DNA of 60,000 bases, taken from NCBI RefSeq assembly GCF_910592395.1, contig NC_088310.1:16191501-16251500 (forward strand), read 5' to 3'. Shown one piece after another: positions 51,712-60,000 of this stretch (within the stretch, counting starts at the first letter, position 1; every line of letters starts with the position of its first letter). A model generated the notes under the pieces. The model ran no database searches. It was not told the DNA's origin and was given only the letters and a program-made list of their open reading frames with translations. Source of the DNA: Lineus longissimus. Its lineage: Eukaryota; Nemertea; Pilidiophora; Heteronemertea; Lineidae. The position numbers and the translations under genes are program-made.

Positions 51712-51924
51712 CTATTTTCCAAGCGGACCAATATGATAATCTCTTGCACTATTTGGTAAAAGATCATATGTATACCATGAGTTGTAAAATGTTATCGTCC
51801 GCAAAGGAATGGATTTTATGATTAATTCCCTTGAAAAGTAGTACTCAAAAGATGCTTCCTCACATTCCTTCTCACTAATTATGTAATCCATGTAATTAGC
51901 ACTTAAATTTTTAAATGTATTCAT
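51712..51924 (-). CDS. Small unrecognised ORF after the polymerase
   Basis: A 70-codon frame starting 12 bases after the polymerase C-terminal stop, same strand. It is rich in Tyr, Ile and Ser (EEASFEYYFSRELIIKSI). I recognise no family. It may be the next gene of the parent element or chance. Confidence 0.3.
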   Translation of the reverse strand: MNTFKNLSANYMDYIISEKECEEASFEYYFSRELIIKSIPLRTITFYNSWYTYDLLPNSARDYHIGPLGK

Positions 51925-51929
51925 AGGTA

Positions 51930-52350
51930 CATTACATACTAAAAGGTAACGTAGTTATCCCATCCTCTAGTATGAATCTCTTGTCATCAAAAGGACTAAG
52001 ACTTTTCTTATTGACATCTTATAAATAAATCTGGTGTTAATCTGATATCAAGTGTCTCATTTTATGATTAAATGACTTACTATTCTCTAGACAGTCAACA
52101 TAATCATCGAATGCAATATCTCTCTTCACTACATTCTTTCCAATACCCTTTAATTTCTTTGATTCTGTTTCTTTCATCGAGCCTTGCTCTCCAGACGTAG
52201 TCTTGGTTCTGTACTTCTAATTGCAATAAATTCAGTCATCTCTTCTCCTCCTAGCTCATCCTTAAAGTAACCGGGTACCTTCTTCTTAGTACTATCATAG
52301 AATGGGTGGGATTTTATCCCGAGAGCAGAGCTCGAGTGTTCTTTAGGGTA
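51930..52350 (-). pseudogene. Polinton-type DNA polymerase B, C-terminal segment
   Basis: Minus-strand frames contain GYFKDELGGEEMTEFIAIRS, the FDDYVDC motif and LSPFDDKRFILEDGITTLPF in shifted frames, which is the conserved C-terminus (thumb region) of the protein-primed PolB of Polinton/Maverick and related elements. At least two shifts and stops are present. It continues the segment at 53517-53989 across an inserted 1.15-kb element. Confidence 0.75.
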
Positions 52351-52359
52351 GTTACTGAA

Positions 52360-53507
52360 GGGAGTCCCTGATCAGAGTTCCAAGTTCCATGAAGTTCCAA
52401 GTTCCAAGTTCCAGGGGGGCCATCTCAACATGATTTAGGTGGTGCTTCGGAAATGTCAGTTGTTAATGTTTGGAAATTAGAGGGAAACAATGCTGTAGAC
52501 GTCCTCAGATAGGTGGCGCTTGACCACATTTACCTTGTGATGCATATCTCTTAAAGGGGTCTGTCACTGGGAGTTAATGTTAGAGGGAAACCATGATGGA
52601 AGTGCGATGGGGGCAGCAATTCTTTTCAATGTGCTTTTAGCCTTGTCAGTGTTCTCCACACCATGCAACGGGGGGGGGGGGGGGGGGGGGGATGTTTGTT
52701 GTGATGCTAATTTTGGGGGTTCTCCATACTATTCAACAGAGGGGTGACAACTTTATATCTGATGGTAACCCTGTCCGTGTATCCCACACGTTTTGCTACA
52801 AAAAATGTGGACGTTCTGTTTGTGATGCATATTCTGAACGGTCAGTGTTCTCCACAGAGTTTGCACCGAGAGGGAACAAAGAAGTTCTTTTTGAAGGGAT
52901 GCGCCCCCAATCCCATTGCCCCAATCCTTCCTCTGACAATGTCTGCCAGGCCCATTATAAGGCTGGCCCAATTTCTTTTGTTTGCCGTCACCCCGACCGA
53001 CCCACCAAAATCATGCATACCCAAAAGATTTTATTGGCATTTTAGCATCTTGGAGTTTTTCTATGGTTTTGCTAAAATCACTGAAAATTAAGAAAAACCC
53101 ACTTACCCTGTATGAATACCTTTGGTAGGGTTACTGCAAACAGACAATTAATTTGGGCCAGCCTTAGCAAGCATCTGAACACCTGCTGAGTTTGGGTACA
53201 GAAACAAGGCCTGGACTTAATTCAGGCTTCCTTACTCATCAATCAATCTTGACAGCTTATTTGCAGATTCCTTTACCATCAAAGAGCATGTTTATAAGCA
53301 GTTGTAGTGACAAAATTGAAACTTTCTGTTCATCAAAGACAGGTGGAAAGGGTTTAATTAAATCTTATATAATAGTTATAATTCTAAGATGTATTTGTAA
53401 GGCATAAATAAAGGCAAGATTTATTTTAATTTTGGCATTGAATGCATTTCTGAGATGGCCCCTTGGAACTTGGAACTTGGAACTTGGAACTCTGATTAAG
53501 GAGTCCC
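52360..53507. mobile_element. 1148-bp TIR element with 9-bp TSD inside the polymerase
   Basis: Ends GGGAGTCCCTGATCAGAG + TTCCAAGTTCC and the inverse (GGAACTTGGAA + CTCTGATTAAGGAGTCCC) are flanked by GTTACTGAA at 52351-52359 and 53508-53516. AGTTCCA is tandemly repeated just inside both ends. The interior has a 22-base G run (52670-52691) and no transposase. The 9-bp duplication suggests a Mutator-like family. Confidence 0.8.
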
Positions 53508-53516
53508 GTTACTGAA

Positions 53517-53989
53517 GTCGAAATAGTCCTTTAATCCTTAAGGTCTTAAGTTACTCATCTTGATCTTCTATACAAAGGAATCTGTATCTAAACACAGTAG
53601 TTCAAGGTTTTTCTCACCAAATATGGTTGAAGCACCTCATAGTAGAATTCATCCATCAGTAACTTAGACAATTCAAGTACTGTAGCTCCTATGTAGATTG
53701 GTTTGTTAAATTTCATTGATGTTTTCCTCATGCTAATAGCAGCATTCTGTTCGTCAAACATGCATATTGGTGAGAACCTGGGATTGGCCATTACACTCCT
53801 GGCTCTTTCACTGTCTGTTACTAACTCAATCTCCATCCTGTTCCTTACATTCTCACAGGTCTTGCCATAGAAAACATTGTTCACTGACTTGAAATAGTCT
53901 TTCTCGAAATCAGTCTTAGAATCCATCCTCCTTTTAGTGTTACAGTCGATGTAGGACGCCCACCACTTAGACTGCCTGAAACTGATCAC
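53517..53989 (-). pseudogene. Polinton-type polymerase, palm motifs B and C
   Basis: NNVFYGKTCENVRNR (about 53875-53830) is the motif B equivalent (K/N..(V/F)YGK..EN). LLMDEFYYEVLQPYL precedes motif C. The DTDS motif lies in a shifted frame at 53577-53588, with stops soon after. Metal-binding aspartates are therefore present in sequence but not in one frame. Confidence 0.8.
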
Positions 53990-54015
53990 AGAATGAACCT
54001 TCCTATTAGTTCCTT

Positions 54016-54600
54016 TCAGTGCTTGAGGTAAAACTGTAGCATCGTGTAATGCACTATGTAGTTGGTCTTATCCTTTTGTGTCAGTATCAGTTTCTCTACA
54101 TTTGATATTTTCTCATCACCCAGTAACTCTCTCTTGTAAGGGCCGAGTTCATCATCTTTAATGAAGAGAGATTCAGGACAGAATGGAAAATTCTTTGACT
54201 TGAACTTTATGTTACTAGGATAACCCAAGTCTACCTCAAAGAAATAACCAACATCACTATCGTTAGGTATCGACATAATCCATCTTAGATAGAGGTTATC
54301 ATCATCTGTTAAATTAATATCTATCAAATTAAAACTACCATAAGGTTGAGATTCCATCACAGCCCAACCGTAAAGGTTCTTAGCATCAATGTAGAGTAGT
54401 TTGTGGTGATCATCAGCCTTAACATGTCTTGTTCCCATAATGAAATACCACCTCTTATTGCATTTTCAAATGTAAGTAAGATGTTAGTATCTGTCAGTAG
54501 TTCTAGGTTTATTCCTGTGTATTTCAAACCAGCCTGCCATGTAAGACCCGGTGCCGAGTAACAGTGACATGGATCTATCTGAAAGTAGTTTAAATTTACT
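54016..54600 (-). pseudogene. Polinton-type polymerase, palm motif A and TPR region
   Basis: The frame at 54438-54016 contains KLLYIDAKNLYGWAVMESQP (motif A region), DVGYFFEVDLGYP and LTQKDKTNYIVHY. Upstream, in another frame, HCYSAPGLTWQAGLKYTG and AIRGGISLWEQ are the preceding conserved pre-palm blocks. A frameshift near 54445 separates them. Confidence 0.8.
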
Positions 54601-54611
54601 TCACTGAACTT

Positions 54612-54965
54612 TTAAAATAAATCTGCCAGAAGCAGAGCATCAGTTTTTAGATAAAGGTCAATGAACTCTCCATGAGTTCTTAGGTTAAAATTATCCCATA
54701 TAGTTTTAGCTTCATCATAGGCAGAATCAGATGCCATTTCATTCTTTAATTCATCAAAGAACATAGACTTATCTAGGTAGGTTACATTGTAACTTTCATG
54801 TGACATGTAAAATGAATAAGGTACCGATCCCTTCTTCCTCAATAGTTTAAAGTCATCATTAGAAGGGAAGTGATATCTCGTTATTTTGAAGTCATCATCT
54901 AACATTGATTTGGTTATGTTATCTAAACTGGACTTTAGGAATCTGTACGAGTCTAAGAACCTCAA
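54612..54965 (-). pseudogene. Polinton-type polymerase, exonuclease-palm linker segment
   Basis: MRFLDSYRFLKSSLDNI, DLYLKTDALLLADLF and AKTIWDNFNLRTHGEFIDLY are strongly conserved among these polymerases (FIDS..FL..SLD; DLYLKTD(V/A)LLLAD). The frame ends at a stop (54612) just where the next block should continue. Confidence 0.8.
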
Positions 54966-54999
54966 ACAACCGAACTGAAAAGAAATGTATTACTCTGAT

Positions 55000-55421
55000 G
55001 TTTTGGCAAGTAATTTAAGTTTCTAGTACTCATTAGTCATTAAATATTTAACGAACAGGTGTGAATCATAGTTACTGAGATTGTGAAAAAACACTGGAAC
55101 GAACATGGCTTTCTTTTCATTCAGAATGCATGAGTTGTGAGCAGCACCTCGATATCTACCACTGTAGTGATCATGATCCTTGACTTTATCATACCCTAGC
55201 AACTGATTGCAGTAGTAACAGTGTGTTTCTTAGTGATATCTATACAAGTCTTCATCATACATTATTAAAGGATAGTTACAGTTTAATAGATTAGAGAATA
55301 GTCCTTCCATTCTTATTAACCAGTTACAGAACACATCTACAACATCAGAGCCTCTATGACTTAAATACTGATTAATGTAAAGATATTGATAATCAGAGTG
55401 AACATAAACTGCTGAATGCAT
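55000..55421 (-). pseudogene. Polinton-type polymerase, exonuclease and zinc-bearing insert
   Basis: In alternating frames I can follow HCYYCNQLL, KVKDHDHYSGRYRGAAHNS and FVPVFFHNLSNYDSHLF. The CxxC...H.H arrangement resembles an endonuclease VII/HNH-like zinc module often embedded in this polymerase family. The NLSNYDSHL block is exonuclease motif II. Several shifts are present. Confidence 0.7.
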
Positions 55422-56364
55422 TCTGTTTAAAAAGTTTCTTACTACTCTCTACTGATACTCCAGGTATGTTTATTGACTCAAAATCTGCATAGATAACAAA
55501 AGAAACCCTATTCTTAATTGAATGCTTTTCAAACTTAAGTTGTGACCATTTACTGTTAGGTTGTTGTAAACTAATCTTACAGTATTCATGTTCACTACAT
55601 TTCTTCTTATGTTTTTCAAGTGTAGACCTACGGTAGTAATTCATACACCTCCTAAAGAGATACACAGTATGAGTGCCAGTCCTGAAGAATATATTTATGT
55701 CAGTTATGTACATGAAATGACCCTTGAAATAAAGAATATCAATGATATCATCATCATCATAGTTCTTACCATTCCTGGAGAGGTAGAGAGGTTCTAGTTT
55801 TGCCTCACGTATGTTTTTAGCAGCTTCGTTCTGTAACTTGAACACATTGATCTTGAGATTATTGTCACTCTCGATCTTAGGGATATCCTTTTGAACACAT
55901 ACAGGAAATGAGTCGATCTTAATCTCATTTTCATACATCTTGTAGGGGTTAATTTCTGTTGCATTATAACTTGTTTGCCCCTCACACGATGTGACTTTGT
56001 GGTATTTAGCAGCCAGTAGACTCCAGAGCAAACACTTCTGATCATTTCCCTGTTCCTGTGACATTATATTGATGACAGCTTTAGTGTTAAATGGTAATCT
56101 AATGTAATGACCACCTTTGCACCTCTTGTAAGAACATATTGTCATGTCACAGGACTCTATTATGTTAAGAGACAAGCCAGACCCTTGAAAGTACCTCTCT
56201 TCAATATGTGTATTAATGTAGTTAAGCTGGTTGGTTACTGCATAGATTGCCTGATTCCTTGGGATTGTGCTTTCCATTGGAGACTGAATTGGGTGTGTGA
56301 CATTGTCACCTCGCCAATTCAAGCTCTGCTCTGCAGCCGAAGGCCGATTGAACTGGGCGAACAC
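55393..56364 (-). pseudogene. Polinton-type polymerase, N-terminal region to exonuclease motif I
   Basis: An open frame of 323 codons. Landmarks are NIIESCDMTICSYKRCKGGH, KAVINIMSQ, CLLWSLLAAKYH, NVFKLQNEAA, RRCMNYYRRSTLEKHKKKC (a zinc-finger-like C..C..H..C) and the exonuclease motif I FVIYADFES near the C-terminus. The order matches protein-primed PolB of Polinton/adintovirus-type elements. Confidence 0.82.
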
Positions 56365-56372
56365 TGATATGC

Positions 56373-56744
56373 TTATTTTGTGGTGATAATCATTGAGTTG
56401 AAAAGGACCTCCTCTAACTTCTCTCTGTATTCACACCCCTGTTTAGCTTCTCTGTCAATATTAACTCTAATAGTAACCACAGACTTGCCAAACTCCTTAA
56501 CTACTTCAATTCCTTCCACTTTCTTCATGCCATCAAGATCCTCGGTCTGAAAGGCAAGCTTCTTATCTACACCTTTAGGGATTAGTGGTGGAATAGGAGG
56601 TTGTACTTGTACCCCCAACTTAATCATCTGTTTCTCTAAATGCCCCTTAGTCTTCTTGAGGGCTGCCATATTGCTGTATGAAACGCATTTATCACAAGTA
56701 GGACAGTGTACCTTTTGGTTTCTATCACTCATATTATCAGTCAT
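56373..56744 (-). pseudogene. Polinton-type polymerase, N-terminal zinc-finger segment
   Basis: A 123-codon frame with HCPTCDKCVSYSNMAALKKT (C2H-like finger) at its start, a proline-rich linker (VQPPIPPLIPK) and KVEGIEVVKEFGKSVVTIRV. It stops at 56373 shortly before the next segment opens at 56364 in another frame. The ATG at 56744 is probably the original start. No Polinton integrase, ATPase, protease or capsid gene was found alongside. Confidence 0.65.
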
Positions 56745-56959
56745 TATTTAGTTTAAAGAGATTTATTAAATTTTACTCATTCCAGTTATGGCATTCCAGT
56801 TATGTTACTTCTTATAGACTGGTTGTAGTAATAGGATAAGGGGTCAGTGCTAGATTACTCGGTTTTTGTATTGGGATTAAGGCAACTTTAATGGGAAAAC
56901 ACTTGTGTTTTCCCCCTTGATTTTAGCCCTTTTCCCTACACAGAAACGTAGATATTCGT

Positions 56960-57340
56960 AGATCGCATTATCCTATTACTAGCTTGTTCATTTCATCCTT
57001 GGTTGTTCTCCATGATTCTGATCCATACAGCAATACAGACTTGACGTTGCTATTGTACAAGTGTATCTTAGTCTTCAGTGAGAATATGCTTGAAGTCCAT
57101 ACTGTTTTGAGCTTTTGGAATACAGCCCTGGCTTTGTTTATCCAGGTCTGGATGTCTCGCTGCCTTGCCATCTGTGATGACCATACTACCAAGGTATGTG
57201 AACTGCTCCGTCTCCTCTAATGCCTCTCCATAGATTGTAATATGGGGGTTGGCAGGTGTGTTGATGCACATTACATTGGTTTTCGGTATGTTGGCGTCCA
57301 GTCCAACTGGTCCAGCCTCTTCCATAGCCATATCGTTCTT
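56960..57340 (-). pseudogene. LINE reverse-transcriptase C-terminal remnant
   Basis: Two overlapping frames contain IPKTNVMCIN, EALEETEQFTYLGSMVITDG and, after a shift, INKARAVFQKLKTVWTSS, LKTKIHLYNSNVKSVLLYGS and ESWR, the conserved end of non-LTR retrotransposon reverse transcriptases (FTYLGS...; (S/N)V.S.LLYG.E(T/S)W). The 5' portion is missing, as usual for LINEs. Confidence 0.85.
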
Positions 57341-57459
57341 TTAAAGGGGCAAATAAAGGTCAAATTATAATCAATATGGAATACAAATGTTTCTCTCTGT
57401 TGGTTATTCCGACCCTTCCACCAAATCCGGCATGTCCCCTTAGCAGCTTTACCGAACAC

Positions 57460-59180
57460 TCCATGCCAATTGCTAGTAATTCATGATCTCATGAAATTTT
57501 CTAAGGGCAATATTACTGGGGGGCAATTTAACGGGGGAAGGGGGGGGGCAATTCGACTGGCCAGTTCCGGGCGACTCTCGGTAATGTGATCAAGAGAGTG
57601 GTTGAGTCACTCTAACGATATCCAGAAATTCTGAATGTATAGCTTATGTGGAGGGACGGAGGTCTTCGTTGGGAAAGCAAGCCAGTCGCATCAGATTTCA
57701 CGTCTATCATGTGAACTGATACGCTTGTGCTGATTGACTTTTGTTGGTGCAGAGTCAATAACCAAAGGCATGTCAACATACTGTGGTACAGGCCATAAAA
57801 ATCGCATCTTGACCCGCATTGAAAAACTCTGGATTAATCAAGGAATATACGGGTCCACGCCAGTCCTTAATACTTATGACTATATGAGCTAGATTTTGAA
57901 GGCACGCTGTTGATCAAACTCATTTTTCAACCAGAAACCTAGGGCCTACTCTAGACGTAAAAGGTAACACCCTTAAGGTGTAAAAACTCTGCATAAAATC
58001 TGATGTGAATGATTTTGAAATCAGAGTGAAATATACAAAAGAAAAGCTTGTTTTTGGTGGCAGTTTGTTTAATTTTCCTTAAAATCGTCTTAAGTTTTAA
58101 GACTACTTTGCGTCGTATTTTTCGGTCTCCGCGTATAGAAACACGATTATGTAATAGACTCGGTGCCGATTGATGACGATGACAGCACAGGAGCATGAAT
58201 AAGTCTTGTAATATGTTTCATATTCAGCTGAGGCCCGCGTAAAAGAATTTGACGGATTGAACACAGAAAAGGACCCACAAAACCGGCCTTTTTTCTCTTT
58301 CTGTGGTTATCTCCTATCGACTTTCTGATGACAAGTCCTTCTTTGCCTGATTTTTGTTGAATGGGATGACTTGGTGTACAGAGCTGAAATTTTGAGGGTT
58401 CTTTTTATCTGACAACTATCCATCGCGTTGCAAATTCCAGGTGAATAGGGGAAAGCGTTTCCTCTCAACGCCCCCTCACGTTTTGCTTAATTTTGCTCAA
58501 TTCATGATTGAATGATAGCTGTATGAGGATCAATGGGGCTGAACCCCGCTGAAATCTTTATATGACTGTTAGAAGACATACAGGGCTATCTGGTAAAAAA
58601 GATTCCATTCAAATGTGATGAGGGCACTTTGAGATATTGGACCCCCAAAAAGCACTGATTTCAACGTTTTCACCGACTTCGGCGCCACCTATACCCTTGC
58701 ACCGTCATTATCCCACAATATTTTTAAGTGGCATAGTATTGGGCAAGCTGATGGAATCCTATCATGCATTAACTTGCTTGGGCAGTTGAGGACGCAGTCC
58801 AGGATTGCCTGAAATACATGTGTCATTTAAGAAAAAAGTACAGTTTTGCAGTGCCCCCTACAGGCACCCTCAACTACTCACGGAATTTTTTTAATTTTCT
58901 GCAGCTCCTTCCATCACAGACTGACATCTATCAAAATAAAGCTGGGCAGTCATCGGCGCATTGAGATATTTCAACTTCAAAGAATATCTTTTAAGAAGTC
59001 CAATTTTGACCCTCACAACAGTGACCATTCCAGAGGTCTAAAAAAATTGTTTGTTTTAGGGACCTGGAATTCTATCTACCCATAGGCATTTCACAAAAAA
59101 AAATTAAGGCAAATCTGAGATGGTCATATATCATCCTCTAATAGAAATCCGCCTGATTCTTATAAAAACTGGCTCTTGAT
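57460..59180. other. Intergenic, no feature seen
   Basis: Apart from a G-rich stretch near 57520-57550, I see no gene or element. Confidence 0.35.
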
Positions 59181-59188
59181 TCTGAGAG

Positions 59189-59807
59189 TGGATCCAGGAG
59201 TGTATATGGCATGTTGTCCATTGCAAACTTCAATTGCTGTTGTTGTGTCGAATGAGTATCTTTCTGCTCAGCCATTAATACATTTTTCTTCAAAGCTTTT
59301 ATTATGTGCATCATTGAGTTTGCAAGCAAAGTAACCAGACATCGTTGGTTAATTTGCTGAACAACTCTTTTTTTCACCATTTTGTGTAGCATGAACTATT
59401 TATGTGTGGCAGAATTATTCATGTTTGATGTTATTGCTGTTCAATTGCTGGTAAAATGTCAAAAAGGGACTTTGAAACTGTTCAAAAAGGTTTGCCCTAT
59501 TCCGAAACAACCAGATCATTTCAAAGTTCCTTTGACGTTTTCGCTAGCAATTGTGCACATCAAACTTGCACTCTTCTGCACCACACGTAAATACTTTACA
59601 CTATTATTCACTTCGTATTACAAGTTTTTCAGTAAACTGATCAAAGAACTCTGACAACATCGCTCACTAAACTTCAATTTGCACATAATATTAGCCTTGA
59701 AGACTAATAATGTATTGATAGTTGAACATTAAGATAACAATTCATCTCAATAACAATAAGAATTAAACTTTGCAATGGATAACATGCCTTATACACTCCT
59801 GGATCCA
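59189..59807. mobile_element. Element with ~42-bp terminal inverted repeats
   Basis: TGGATCCAGGAGTGTATATG + GCATGTTGTCCATTGCAAACTT (59189-59230) is the inverse, with three mismatches, of 59765-59807. The ~530-bp interior has no recognised protein. The target duplication could not be decided. Confidence 0.55.
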
Positions 59808-59859
59808 ATGCAAGAATTCCCCAAACAAACCCTGTGCACTGGACCCTCTATTATAGGCT

Positions 59860-59963
59860 CCAAAGTCGTCAAAAAAAAACTTGAGCGTGACCTCGCTCCG
59901 AAACTTTTTAGAAGAAAAAGGTTATGGGGCGAGGTCAAGCACGATTTTTTTTCGTCATTTGTG
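59860..59963. repeat. Imperfect ~50-bp hairpin
   Basis: Arms about 59860-59909 and 59915-59963 share GTC.TCAAAAAAAA / TTTTTTTTCGTCA and TTGAGCGTGACCTCGC / GCGAGGTCAAGCACG. It may be another MITE end. Confidence 0.5.
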
Positions 59964-60000
59964 GACTCTGGAAACAATTATAAAATCAAAGAATAAAACA

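Noticed and set aside
1-60000. tRNA, rRNA or other structured RNA genes
   Set aside because: I looked for B-box-like GGTTC.A.TCC and rRNA-like blocks and found none convincing; a tRNAscan/Infernal run would decide.

Overview
The window is eukaryotic, almost certainly from a marine invertebrate animal. The genes are split by introns with GT..AG junctions, intergenic and intronic space is AT-rich, and every coding family recognised is metazoan: a C16orf89/UPF0764-like protein, an I-set immunoglobulin protein, BEL/Pao, Ty3/gypsy, LINE, Tc1/mariner, piggyBac and a Polinton-type DNA polymerase. I cannot name the phylum from sequence alone; the repeat style (piggyBac and TTAA MITEs, BEL/Pao, orphan Polinton polymerase) fits lophotrochozoans or invertebrate deuterostomes. 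Most of the 60 kb is mobile DNA and its wreckage.  Two host genes can be supported, both on the + strand. Gene 1 (exons 947-1113, 15030-15201, 17976-18788, 19978-20771; phases 0,1,1; 5' part lies outside the window) is a C16orf89-like protein that carries a long acidic insertion and a C-terminal transmembrane anchor. Gene 2 (exons 49671-49784, 50299-50487, 51001-51318; all phase 1; both ends missing) encodes two consecutive I-set Ig domains.  Region by region: 1-0.7 kb minisatellite and a 100-bp MITE; 3.4-4.4 kb a MITE and a 43-bp minisatellite; 5.9-6.3 kb nested palindromic MITEs; 7.5-13.5 kb a ~300-bp satellite split by a Harbinger-like MITE, itself split by a complete piggyBac element with an intact 791-codon transposase frame; 15.2-17.0 kb two TTAA elements sharing one target site; 20.9-23.3 kb a piggyBac-type MITE and another MITE that contains a BEL/Pao gag with LTR and primer-binding site; 24.0-27.1 kb an 88-bp minisatellite split by a young LTR retrotransposon with apparently identical LTRs, a tRNA-Gln primer site and one unrecognised ORF; 31.2-32.6 kb gypsy remnants; 32.7-40.0 kb a Tc1/mariner element whose transposase is cut by a decayed BEL/Pao copy; 41.3-44.7 kb a foldback-like element with ~1.08-kb inverted arms and a nested MITE; 45.4-46.5 kb a third BEL/Pao-type gag remnant; 51.7-56.7 kb an orphan Polinton-type protein-primed DNA polymerase B pseudogene cut by another 9-bp-TSD element; 57 kb a LINE remnant; 59.2-60 kb inverted-repeat elements.  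The genes do not form a pathway. The value of the window is its stratigraphy: many insertions have readable target-site duplications, so their relative order can be deduced, and several sit in the introns of gene 1.
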